Positions 1 to 6,283 of a DNA stretch of 10,423 bases are shown one piece after another (the first letter of the stretch is position 1; the number at the start of each line of letters is the position of its first letter). The DNA is from an uncultured Clostridia bacterium. GTDB taxonomy: Bacteria; Bacillota; Clostridia; Peptostreptococcales; Anaerovoracaceae. The stretch spans positions 1 to 10,423 of the forward strand of contig CAKQNZ010000063.1 of the NCBI GenBank assembly GCA_934255435.1. The letters are read 5' to 3'. The notes beneath the pieces were generated by a model. It was not told the origin of the DNA, did no database searches, and was given only the letters and a program-made list of their open reading frames with translations. Both the position numbers and the translations under genes were made by a program.

Positions 1-828
1 CGGATAGCATATGGCGAAAAGCACAGCGGCCTTTACTATCGTCAGTATTATCTCGCTGCCTTTGAAGCGTCGTTTTTCACCAATGCCGATATTGCCCTTT
101 GGACATGTATCTGCACAGTCTCCGCACTGAAAACAGTCTCCGGAAAATCCGTCTATGTCAAGGGATGCCGGACAGCTGCGCCTGCATGCGCTGCAGCCTT
201 TGATGCAGTTTTCACTGTCTTTATTCACGATGGAGACCGGTATCACTGGCATCATTGCGAACACCGCACCCATAGGACAGAGGAACTGGCAGAAAAATCT
301 CGGTACTATGCACATGCCGATGATGATGGCTCCCAGCACACAGGCTGCCGCTGCATGTCCGGAAAGAGAAACGCTGCCTGATGTGAATGAAGCGAACAGC
401 TCCCACGGATCCGCCATGCTGACCTTTGCATACCAGCCGAAAAAACAGAGAACAAGTATAGCTGCCAGCACTGCATATTTTACATACTGCAGTTTATGCA
501 GGACGCCGTCAGGCACCCTGAATATCTTGCCTCTGATCTTCTTCTGCAGGAATGATGAGACCCCGTATACCGCATCTCCCAGCGTACCGAAAGCGCAGGC
601 GTATCCGCAGAAGAAACGCCCCACCAGTACAGTGTACGCCAGCAGTATCAGCAGTATGCTGACGAATGACGTCACTTCTATGAGTTTCATATCGTGTATC
701 TGCGTTATAAGATAGCGCACTCCGGAGAATGCTGCTGAGAAAAGTCCCGGTGCCATGATGAAGAATATCAGCTGTATAGCTGCCCTCACCAGCCTGTTGC
801 GTTTCTTTCTGTTTTTAAGGAATTTCAT
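1..828 (-). CDS. NapH/NosR-like membrane 4Fe-4S binding protein (C-terminus beyond the window)
   Basis: The frame is open from an ATG at 828 to the left edge (276 residues, no stop seen), so the C-terminus is missing. Hydrophobic stretches at about residues 14-36, 53-73, 115-135, 157-176 and 258-276 look like membrane spans. Between the spans are two Cys motifs typical of NapH/NosR/YccM-type proteins: GRFFCGYACAFG (Cys74, Cys78) and RFFCQFLCPMGA (Cys180, Cys184). Two ferredoxin-type [4Fe-4S] motifs follow: C-x3-C-x2-C-x3-CP (208-220) and C-x2-C-x2-C-x3-CP (232-243). Such proteins pass electrons between the membrane pool or cytosol and extracytoplasmic redox partners. The ATG overlaps the TGA of the upstream FMN-binding gene (ATGA at 828-825), which suggests translational coupling; an AGGTGG at 840-835 may serve as RBS. 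In this operon it is the likely electron donor to the flavinylated proteins (inference). The family call is firm; donor and exact partner are unknown. Confidence 0.88.
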   Translation of the reverse strand, partial: MKFLKNRKKRNRLVRAAIQLIFFIMAPGLFSAAFSGVRYLITQIHDMKLIEVTSFVSILLILLAYTVLVGRFFCGYACAFGTLGDAVYGVSSFLQKKIRGKIFRVPDGVLHKLQYVKYAVLAAILVLCFFGWYAKVSMADPWELFASFTSGSVSLSGHAAAACVLGAIIIGMCIVPRFFCQFLCPMGAVFAMMPVIPVSIVNKDSENCIKGCSACRRSCPASLDIDGFSGDCFQCGDCADTCPKGNIGIGEKRRFKGSEIILTIVKAAVLFAICYP

Positions 829-1274
829 TCAGAGCCACCTGCCTTTCCCAGAGCTTCTTTAGCAGCTCCGATGATGCCGTTGGAGGTGTATGTGGCTCCC
901 GACACTACATCAACGTCGCTGCTCTGATCTGCGATGATACTGTCAAGGACGTCTATCGCCATATTGTAATATGCTGCGTCCTCGCCGTCTGCAGACAACA
1001 CCTGTATGTCGGAGATGTATCCGTCTTCGATGGTGACTTCCACAGTCACAGTGCCGCCGAACCCCTGAGCGCTGCCCTGATATGTACCGTTCTTGTATTT
1101 TCCCCCTGCCTGGGCTGAAGCCGTCTGGGAGCCGCCTGCGGAAAGGCTGGCGATGGTCTCGTTGGCTTTTGCCAGCTGCTGGTTCATCCCAAGCATCTGG
1201 TTGTAGTAAAGCAGTGCCAGCACTATCACGATGATGTTCACTGCCCGTATATACAGACTTCTTCTATTCTGCAT
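825..1274 (-). CDS. Membrane-anchored protein with one FMN-binding domain
   Basis: 149 residues. A short basic N-terminus leads into one hydrophobic segment (about 11-28) acting as an uncleaved membrane anchor. A short polar, probably coiled-coil stretch (about 29-45) and a Ser/Gly/Ala linker follow. A single FMN_bind domain (about 58-143) opens with the KNGTYQGSAQGFGG pattern and carries VSGATYTSNG, in which Thr128 is the expected site of covalent FMN attachment by ApbE, as in NqrC and RnfG. An AGGAGG at 1288-1283, 8 nt before the ATG, supports the start, which overlaps the end of the upstream triple-FMN gene by 11 bp. The stop overlaps the start of the 4Fe-4S membrane protein. Its size and anchor suit an electron carrier held near the membrane between the 4Fe-4S protein and the secreted flavoprotein (inference). 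The other Rnf and Nqr subunits are absent, so I would not call it RnfG or NqrC. Confidence 0.9.
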   Translation of the reverse strand: MQNRRSLYIRAVNIIVIVLALLYYNQMLGMNQQLAKANETIASLSAGGSQTASAQAGGKYKNGTYQGSAQGFGGTVTVEVTIEDGYISDIQVLSADGEDAAYYNMAIDVLDSIIADQSSDVDVVSGATYTSNGIIGAAKEALGKAGGSE

Positions 1275-2529
1275 CGGAAGTTCCTCCTGTATCGCTGCCG
1301 CCGTCTTCTGAAGTATCCGGTTTCAGCGCTTTGTCCAGAGCTTTCTTTACAGAATCCAGTATGCCGTTGGAGCTGTATGTGGCTCCGGTCACTGCATCCA
1401 CTCCGTCAGTCGTCTGCTTCTTTATTATCTTTTCTATGAGCTTTTTGGCCATGGAGATATATGGCTCGTCGTCCTGAGTCTTGGTCACGTCTATAGATGC
1501 GATCCTGCTGCTTTCTATCAGCACGGAAACATACATGAATCCTTTGTAGCCTCTTGCAAAACCTTCATATGTGCCATCCACGTAAAGACCTTCTGCCGGT
1601 GTATCCGGCTCATCCGGCGTGTCTGGTGTATCAGGTGTGTCCGGCGTATCAGGAGTCTGCGAGTCGTCTGCATCAGACTTCACTACAGCCTTCTTCAGTG
1701 CGTTTTCCACGGCTTCTATGATACCGTTGGAACTGTACGTTGCCCCGCTCACTGCGTCTACTTTCGTATTCTGAGCACTGAGTATCCTTGCTATGACGCC
1801 CTTTGATGCCTTGTCAAGATACGGCTTGTCGTCCCCTTCATTGTTTATCACCGATATCTTCGTTATCTTGCCGCCGCTTATGGTCACACTGACAGTTATC
1901 CTGCCGTTGAAGCCTGTACCTGTGCCTGTATAAACGCCGTTCCTGAACTTGCTGCCGTCAAGAGACGTATCGTGTTTATGCGATGGCTTTTTCTTTTTCG
2001 TGCTGCTCTTTTTGTCCTTCACTGATTTACCTGACGCCCTGGCGATGGCGTTCTCCACAGCTTTGATTATGCCGTTGGAGCTGTATGTAGCTCCGCTCAC
2101 TGCGTCCACGCTGAGACTCTGGGTCTTCAGCATCGCAGATATGACGCCTTTTTTCGCCTTTGCAACATACGGTGCATCATCGGCCTCCACCTCCACTACG
2201 TCTATAGAAATCATCTTGTGGTTTTTGATAACGACTTTGACTTTGATGTTGCCGGCATAGCCTCTGGCGCTGCCGTAGTATGTGCCGTCAGCGCATTTGG
2301 AAAGATCTCCCTTTGCCTTGTACGGGCTGGTGCTTTTTTTGCTGCTTGCCGTCTTCTTCTGTTTTTTCACAGATGTTTTTTTAGTATGCTGTTTAGTTAC
2401 TGCTGCTGATTCAGTATTCCCTGCCGCCAGGGCCTCGGGTGCCGGGAATCCTGTACTCAGTGTGAAAACCACTGCTGCTATTATCAGCAGCGACGGTATC
2501 ATACAGTGCAGTCCGCTCTTTCCTTTCAT
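1264..2529 (-). CDS. Secreted protein with three tandem FMN-binding domains
   Basis: 421 residues from the ATG at 2529, chosen because an AGGAGG lies 8 nt upstream (2543-2538) and the next residues form a good signal peptide (MKGKSG start, hydrophobic 11-25, likely cleavage near ALA36). An in-frame ATG at 2610 would only add an unlikely N-terminal extension. A Lys/Ser/Thr-rich segment (about 45-75) is followed by FMN_bind domain 1 (about 79-164), a Lys-rich linker, domain 2 (about 195-281), a Pro-Asp-Thr repeat linker (293-311) and domain 3 (about 316-402), ending in a Gly/Asp/Ser-rich acidic tail. The expected flavinylation sites are Thr148 and Thr264 (both SGATYSSNG) and Thr384 (TGATYSSNG). 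No sortase motif or lipobox is visible, so retention at the surface may depend on the basic regions. Three flavins on flexible linkers suggest an extracytoplasmic electron relay (inference). The distance to the stop of the upstream Tp47-like gene is 127 bp. Confidence 0.9.
   Translation of the reverse strand: MKGKSGLHCMIPSLLIIAAVVFTLSTGFPAPEALAAGNTESAAVTKQHTKKTSVKKQKKTASSKKSTSPYKAKGDLSKCADGTYYGSARGYAGNIKVKVVIKNHKMISIDVVEVEADDAPYVAKAKKGVISAMLKTQSLSVDAVSGATYSSNGIIKAVENAIARASGKSVKDKKSSTKKKKPSHKHDTSLDGSKFRNGVYTGTGTGFNGRITVSVTISGGKITKISVINNEGDDKPYLDKASKGVIARILSAQNTKVDAVSGATYSSNGIIEAVENALKKAVVKSDADDSQTPDTPDTPDTPDTPDEPDTPAEGLYVDGTYEGFARGYKGFMYVSVLIESSRIASIDVTKTQDDEPYISMAKKLIEKIIKKQTTDGVDAVTGATYSSNGILDSVKKALDKALKPDTSEDGGSDTGGTSDAE
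1597..1653 (-). repeat. Pro-Asp-Thr codon repeat linker
   Basis: A 9-nt coding repeat gives four PDT units, then PDE, PDT and P, between FMN-binding domains 2 and 3 of the secreted flavoprotein (residues 293-311). It reads as a stiff, extended, acidic spacer. Short in-frame tandem repeats of this kind often vary in number between strains, which would change the domain spacing. Confidence 0.85.
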
Positions 2530-2537
2530 GAAAATAT

Positions 2538-2543
2538 CCTCCT
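2538..2543 (-). promoter_or_regulatory. RBS deciding the start of the triple-FMN gene
   Basis: A perfect AGGAGG on the minus strand lies 8 nt before the ATG at 2529. It favours this start over the in-frame ATG at 2610, and the signal peptide begins right after it. Confidence 0.85.
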
Positions 2544-2571
2544 GGTATAGTCTGATATGACTTGTTTCTTT

Positions 2572-2588
2572 ACGGCAGAAATTGCCGT
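2572..2588 (-). other. Intergenic hairpin upstream of the triple-FMN gene
   Basis: A perfect 6-bp inverted repeat (ACGGCA, 5-nt loop, TGCCGT) lies in the 127-bp gap between the Tp47-like gene and the triple-FMN gene. The minus strand after it is A-rich, not T-rich, so it is not an intrinsic terminator. An mRNA processing or stability element is possible but unproven. Confidence 0.4.
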
Positions 2589-2630
2589 GCCCCGAAATGG
2601 AGCACAGCAATCTGCATTACTGATGTTTTA

Positions 2631-2644
2631 CCGGCTGATGCCGG
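2631..2644 (-). other. Small hairpin after the Tp47-like gene
   Basis: CCGGC, a 4-nt loop and GCCGG form a short GC-rich stem 12 nt past the TAA of the Tp47-like gene. The minus-strand sequence after it (TAAAAC) has no run of T, so a terminator is doubtful and read-through into the flavoprotein genes is expected. Confidence 0.35.
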
Positions 2645-2656
2645 ATATTTTGCTGG

Positions 2657-4963
2657 TTATTTTACTTTTACAGTCACTGTCTTTGAAACGCCGTTAGCTG
2701 AAACGATGATCTTTGCAGTTCCTTTTTTCTTGCCTTTGACAACACCCTTTGAAGTCACTGTTGCGATTTTCTTGCTGCTTGTCTTGTATGACACTTTTGC
2801 TGAAGGTGTTGCTGATGCTTTGACAGTTACCTTCTTGCCTTTCTTCACAGTGTATTTTGTCTTGCTTACCTTGATAGTCGGATCTTTTACTGTGACAGTG
2901 CACTCTGCATATATACCGCTGGCAGTAGCTCTGATAGTTACTTTGCCTGCCTTCTTAGCTGTTACAACACCATTTGAGCTTACTGTAGCAACCTTTGGGT
3001 TTGAAGAGCTCCATGAAACTTTGCTGTCAGGACCTGCTGCGTTGGCTGTCAGTTTCACTGTTCTGTACTTCGATGCAGGTTTCTTTGTATAGATAGTAGC
3101 TGATTTCTTGCTCAGGCTGATAGTCGGTGCTTTCTTCTGATATGTGAACGGCAGGCTCAGCTGGCTGTAGCCTTTTGCTGCTATGCTGAGATTGTAGGCT
3201 CCCCCTGCTTCAAGGCCTTCTGCTTTTGTCAGGTCATATACGCCGTTTGCATCGTTTTCAAGAATTGCAATATCTGTCTCTTCCCTGCCTGCTTTCTTTG
3301 TGATCTTCACAACAGTTTCAGAATCTGCCAGAGCTGCTTTGAAGCCCTCTGTGATATTTCCGAGAGTGAGCTTATCACCGTAAGTCGATACTGTCACAGT
3401 CGGTGCCAGATCGATTTCAAGTTCTATATCTGCATATTTTTCAGTTGAGATAACGAGTGTGTATGTGCCTACAAGGTCTTTATCTGCAGGTACTTTATAG
3501 ATCCCGTCTTTGCTGTTTTCCAGTGAAATGGACTTTTTACCCTGTGTCAGTGTGACTTTTGTAGCTTCGTCACCCAGTACAGCTTTCACGCTGTCTGCAA
3601 GACCTGATACAGTTATTGTTTTTCTGTCTGCTGATACATCAGCTGCTGCTTTTGATATGTCTGCCTGTTCCTTGATATATACAGTTGCTTCTACATCATT
3701 GTAGCCTGCTGCTTTGTAGATGACTTTCCAGTAGCCCAGCTTGTCTGCTGATGCTCCTTTATTATAGATGCCGTCTGCTGTAGTGTCTGATCCTGTTCCG
3801 CCAAGTCTCAGAGCATCGAAGTTGAATCCTGCATCTATCCTCACGCCATGGTTCGATGACCACCATGTGTCAGCAGCATTCTTGGTGCCGTATACTGCCT
3901 TCGGCTGAGCTGACTTGTCTGCATCAGGATCTGTCGATCCGTAGTACTGGTATTCAGCTGTAAGGAATCTTGAAGCATACGCTGAGAATTCCTGGCTGCT
4001 CATCGCTGAACCGTCAGCCTTCTTCAGGTATATATGTGCATCTGCATAGTCACCATAGTTAGTGTTGTATACATATTCAACATCGTCTGCGACTACATCA
4101 TAACCTGCTGCTGATATGCCATCTGATGCCGGGCCGTATGTGCCGTCTGTTTCCAGCTTCTTGATGCCGCCTGTAGCTGCAGTTACTTCATTGCCTGCGC
4201 CGTCTTTGCCGCCGATCTTCACGTTTCTGAAGGCTTTTGTTTCATCAGTACCCTTGCCTGTTTCGTTCAGGATCACTGCCTTTGCATAGTCCTGGCTGTT
4301 CACTGAAACAGGTATCCTCTGGAAACCTGAAACGCTGTAGTCGTCTATAGTGTACTGTACGCCGTCAATTGTGAATGTCTTGCCCATATCAGGGATCAGG
4401 ACAGCTCCCGGTGTGCCGTCTGCTCTTGTCAGTCCGCCAAGCTTTGGCGTAGTGAAGTCCGGATCGATCTCCACCATAGCACTTGCTGTAGCGCCTGAAG
4501 CTGCAACGCCGTTTACTTTAGCCAGGAACTGGAATCCATGTCTGAATATGCCGTGTTTCACTGTCGCTCTCGAAACTGCATCAAAAGCACCAAGGTCATC
4601 GGTCTTTTCCTGGTCCTGCGTAGTACCTTTAGCTTCTGTCTTTGTAGCCTTTTCGATGTTCTCGCCTTCCCAGTACTCCAGATATGACATGGATGCTGAA
4701 CCATAAAGTTCAGTGCCCTTGTCTGTCGTGTAGTACTTCACGCCTGTGTTTCCGATCTCTGTCGGTGTAACAACCTTGCCGTCTGCAGTATATGTGTCTG
4801 CTGACTTGTCAGTGTAGTAGTATGTGATGCCGTCCTTGACATCAAGCTTAGTCATGGCTGTGCTGCCGCTGTCTGCGTATACGCCTGCCGGTATGCAGGT
4901 CACCAGCATTGCTGCTCCTATTGCAAGAGAAGCAGCTCTGTTTCTGAGTTTTGATTTGATCAT
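2657..4963 (-). CDS. Secreted Tp47-domain protein with C-terminal Big2 (Ig-like) domains
   Basis: 768 residues. A signal peptide (1-30, cleavage after VYA) has no lipobox, unlike the treponemal lipoprotein. Residues of about 87-430 match the T. pallidum 47-kDa antigen as I recall it: SMSYLEYWEGE, GAFDAVSRATVKHGIFRHGFQF, YLKKADGS, TAEYQYYG and YGTKNAADTWW all have close counterparts. Two beta-rich Tp47-like modules follow (about 435-520 and 521-609), then a clear Big2 domain (612-692, with WSSSNPKVATVSSNGVVTAKKAG) and a degenerate, very Lys-rich second one (695-768). The basic C-terminus probably binds anionic wall polymers. Tp47 was reported to bind and hydrolyse beta-lactams, but the SVTK, TEN and KTG motifs proposed for it are not evident here (WWKTGR is replaced by WWSSNHG). 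It lies between apbE and the flavoprotein genes, which suggests a redox or metal role (inference). An AAGGAGGA at 4981-4974 precedes the ATG. Confidence 0.85.
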   Translation of the reverse strand: MIKSKLRNRAASLAIGAAMLVTCIPAGVYADSGSTAMTKLDVKDGITYYYTDKSADTYTADGKVVTPTEIGNTGVKYYTTDKGTELYGSASMSYLEYWEGENIEKATKTEAKGTTQDQEKTDDLGAFDAVSRATVKHGIFRHGFQFLAKVNGVAASGATASAMVEIDPDFTTPKLGGLTRADGTPGAVLIPDMGKTFTIDGVQYTIDDYSVSGFQRIPVSVNSQDYAKAVILNETGKGTDETKAFRNVKIGGKDGAGNEVTAATGGIKKLETDGTYGPASDGISAAGYDVVADDVEYVYNTNYGDYADAHIYLKKADGSAMSSQEFSAYASRFLTAEYQYYGSTDPDADKSAQPKAVYGTKNAADTWWSSNHGVRIDAGFNFDALRLGGTGSDTTADGIYNKGASADKLGYWKVIYKAAGYNDVEATVYIKEQADISKAAADVSADRKTITVSGLADSVKAVLGDEATKVTLTQGKKSISLENSKDGIYKVPADKDLVGTYTLVISTEKYADIELEIDLAPTVTVSTYGDKLTLGNITEGFKAALADSETVVKITKKAGREETDIAILENDANGVYDLTKAEGLEAGGAYNLSIAAKGYSQLSLPFTYQKKAPTISLSKKSATIYTKKPASKYRTVKLTANAAGPDSKVSWSSSNPKVATVSSNGVVTAKKAGKVTIRATASGIYAECTVTVKDPTIKVSKTKYTVKKGKKVTVKASATPSAKVSYKTSSKKIATVTSKGVVKGKKKGTAKIIVSANGVSKTVTVKVK

Positions 4964-4995
4964 GCTTTCGGGGTCCTCCTTCTTGACTCATCATC

Positions 4996-5005
4996 AATGA
5001 TCATT
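4996..5005. repeat. 10-bp palindrome upstream of the Tp47-like gene
   Basis: AATGATCATT is a perfect palindrome in the 95-bp gap between apbE and the Tp47-like gene, 15 nt upstream of its RBS. It could be a protein site, but it is short and AT-rich and has no other copy that I see in the window. Confidence 0.25.
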
Positions 5006-5025
5006 AACGTATGATATATAGTGAC

Positions 5026-5048
5026 TTTCCCATGCCCTGTATGGGAAA
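5026..5048 (-). other. Hairpin after apbE
   Basis: An 8-bp perfect stem (TTTCCCAT / ATGGGAAA) with a 7-nt loop begins 10 nt beyond the apbE stop. On the transcribed strand it is followed by GTCACTATATAT, with no T tract, so it is at best a weak terminator. It may set the mRNA ratio between apbE and the Tp47-like gene by partial termination or by protecting a 3' end. Confidence 0.45.
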
Positions 5049-5058
5049 ATGACTATGC

Positions 5059-6102
5059 TTATTCAACGACGGTGTATCCGTCCTTTGTCAGCGTGAATAT
5101 GTTTTTTGCCTTTTGGTTCATATATACATTCTTGTCTGAATCTGCAAACACTGCTGCTGCGTCGTATTTTTCTGCCAGCTCCATGCCTTTGTCTTTTCCC
5201 AGTACGAAACATGCTGTTGCCAGCATATCGCTGACTATGCCGCTGTCGCACACGACAGTCACTGAGATGAGGCCACTTTTCGCCGGATAGCCTGTTTCCG
5301 GATCTATGATATGATGGTATCTGACGCCGTCTTTCATGAAGTACTTCTCGTAATCTCCCGATGTGGAAATGTAGGACTCGCCTTCCACTGCTACTGTGCC
5401 GAGATAGTCGCCATCGTCTCTGGGGTCTGTGACTGCCACATTCCACGCTGATCCGTCGGGCTTGCCGCCGTATGTCATGATGCTGCTGCCACCGATGTTT
5501 ATGACTGCGCCGGTGACGCTGCCGTCTTTATCGAACATGTCTTTTATGCGGTCGCAGCCAAGGCCTTTGCCTGCCGCACCGAGATCCAGCGACGTGTCTT
5601 CATTCAGTCTGACGCTGTTGCCGCTGAGCTTCACCTTCTCATAGCCTGTGTCTTTGAGCAGCGCCTTTATTTTGCTATCCTCCGGCAGTTTCGGCGTTTC
5701 TCCGTCAAAGCCCCAGAGTCTCGTTATCTTTCCTATGGTTGGATCGAAAGCTCCGCCACTGTCCTTTGCCATCTTCAGCACGCTGTCAAGATAGCCTGCG
5801 GTATCGTCGGACACTTTCACAGCTTTCTTACCGGCCGCTGCGTTTATCTCAGCGATCTCGGAACCTGATTTCCGCCAGGATATCAGCCTGTCTTCCGTAT
5901 CGGAAAGTTCCTTCTCCACGTCTTCCGTGATGTCGTCTCCCGTGGTGTATATAGTCTCGCTGAGCACCGTGCCCATCACGAAACCTGTATAGTCGTACTG
6001 CTTCACACTGCCGCTGCCTGTGCTGCCGCAGCCTGTGAATATTACCACTGCAGCTGCGATGATCACAGCTATGGCTACTGTACTGAAACGTGTTTTTTTC
6101 AC
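5059..6102 (-). CDS. apbE: ApbE-type FAD:protein FMN transferase, lipoprotein
   Basis: 347 residues, the usual length for ApbE/Ftp. The enzyme uses FAD and Mg2+ to transfer FMN onto Thr of (S/T)GAT motifs in extracytoplasmic proteins; four such domains are encoded downstream. The N-terminus has basic residues, a hydrophobic segment (8-23) and a lipobox (FTG-Cys25), so it should be lipid-anchored outside the membrane. Family signatures are present in order: FVMGT (41-45), GGAFDPTIG (116-124), DLGAAGKGLGCDRI (173-186), INIGGS (201-206), STSGDYEKYF (246-255), HHIIDPETGYPA (263-274) and SDMLATACF (291-299). Asp292 and Thr296 are the expected metal ligands. The start is GTG, chosen because AGGAGG lies 6 nt upstream (6114-6109) and the signal peptide begins there. 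It is the first gene of the operon, behind the promoter at 6321-6293. Confidence 0.95.
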   Translation of the reverse strand: MKKTRFSTVAIAVIIAAAVVIFTGCGSTGSGSVKQYDYTGFVMGTVLSETIYTTGDDITEDVEKELSDTEDRLISWRKSGSEIAEINAAAGKKAVKVSDDTAGYLDSVLKMAKDSGGAFDPTIGKITRLWGFDGETPKLPEDSKIKALLKDTGYEKVKLSGNSVRLNEDTSLDLGAAGKGLGCDRIKDMFDKDGSVTGAVINIGGSSIMTYGGKPDGSAWNVAVTDPRDDGDYLGTVAVEGESYISTSGDYEKYFMKDGVRYHHIIDPETGYPAKSGLISVTVVCDSGIVSDMLATACFVLGKDKGMELAEKYDAAAVFADSDKNVYMNQKAKNIFTLTKDGYTVVE

Positions 6103-6108
6103 CGGTGG

Positions 6109-6114
6109 CCTCCT
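6109..6114 (-). promoter_or_regulatory. RBS setting the GTG start of apbE
   Basis: AGGAGG on the minus strand lies 6 nt before the GTG at 6102-6100. No in-frame ATG with comparable spacing exists, so the GTG start is well supported. Confidence 0.85.
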
Positions 6115-6125
6115 TATATTTCTGT

Positions 6126-6140
6126 ACCGGACGGACCGGT
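6126..6140 (-). promoter_or_regulatory. Leader hairpin just upstream of the apbE RBS
   Basis: ACCGG, a 5-nt loop and CCGGT form a short stem 11 nt upstream of the apbE RBS. The self-complementary ACCGGT of its 5' arm recurs at the apbE start codon (6106-6101), so the two copies could also pair and cover the RBS. No ligand-binding RNA motif is recognised. Confidence 0.35.
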
Positions 6141-6157
6141 GCTTATCGGACTCAGAC

Positions 6158-6205
6158 GTTCATATGATACTACATCTTCTGAACATCTGCGAATGGGTTC
6201 ATATG
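6158..6205. repeat. 9-bp direct repeat in the apbE leader
   Basis: GTTCATATG occurs at 6158-6166 and again at 6197-6205, 39 bp apart, in the untranslated leader of apbE. The function is unknown, and chance is possible given the AT-rich content. Confidence 0.3.
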
Positions 6206-6209
6206 TGTT

Positions 6210-6225
6210 GTTAGTTTTCGCTAAC
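6210..6225. promoter_or_regulatory. Dyad copy 2, GTTAG-N6-CTAAC
   Basis: This is a perfect 5-bp inverted repeat with a 6-nt spacer. It has the same arms and the same spacing as the copy at 6268-6283, with centres 58 bp apart. It lies in the leader, about 60-77 nt after the predicted transcription start. It may be a second operator or a small RNA hairpin. Confidence 0.55.
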
Positions 6226-6235
6226 CCTGCATCTG

Positions 6236-6263
6236 AAAAAAACAGCCTCGTACTGTGGCTGCT
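6236..6263 (-). terminator. Intrinsic terminator inside the apbE leader (possible attenuator)
   Basis: On the minus strand AGCAGCC (6263-6257), a 9-nt loop and GGCTGTT (6247-6241) form a 7-bp stem including one G-U pair, running into seven consecutive T (6242-6236). It lies about 25-50 nt downstream of the predicted start of the apbE transcript and about 135 nt before the apbE start codon. Because the upstream surface-protein gene has its own terminator at 6435-6477, this one should act on transcripts starting at the apbE promoter, as an attenuator or as the end of a short RNA of about 50 nt. I found no convincing antiterminator pairing. Confidence 0.75.
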
Positions 6264-6267
6264 ATCC

Positions 6268-6283
6268 GTTAGCTAAACCTAAC
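6268..6283. promoter_or_regulatory. Dyad copy 1, GTTAG-N6-CTAAC, overlapping the transcription start region
   Basis: Inverted repeat arms GTTAG and CTAAC are separated by 6 nt, just downstream of the -10 box. Read on the minus strand, TTAGGTTTAGCTAAC also resembles the left and central part of the DtxR/IdeR consensus TTAGGTTAGGCTAACCTAA. Its position at about +4 to +19 suits a repressor that blocks transcription, perhaps a metal-responsive DtxR/MntR-family protein. The regulator itself is not in the window. Confidence 0.6.

Noticed and set aside
1597..1653. CRISPR-like or non-coding tandem repeat
   Set aside because: The repeat is in frame, 9 nt long, and encodes a Pro-Asp-Thr linker with no spacers.
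1..2529. Part of an Rnf or Na+-NQR complex
   Set aside because: FMN_bind domains also occur in RnfG and NqrC, but no other Rnf or Nqr subunit is present and the 4Fe-4S protein is of NapH/NosR type.
2545..2600. Separate promoter for the flavoprotein genes (TATACC as -10)
   Set aside because: No acceptable -35 is found at the right distance, and the start would fall almost on the RBS.
2530..2610. In-frame upstream ATG at 2610 for the triple-FMN gene
   Set aside because: The added 27 residues do not resemble a signal peptide and run through an intergenic hairpin. The ATG at 2529 has a perfect RBS and starts a proper signal peptide.
5059..5446. Alternative-frame ORF within apbE (minus strand, 127 residues)
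   Set aside because: It is an Arg-rich shadow frame of apbE, whose own frame carries all the family motifs.
6171..6203. Ten-codon leader peptide (MNPFADVQKM) in the apbE leader
   Set aside because: It has no RBS, lies after the leader terminator rather than before it, and shows no run of regulatory codons.
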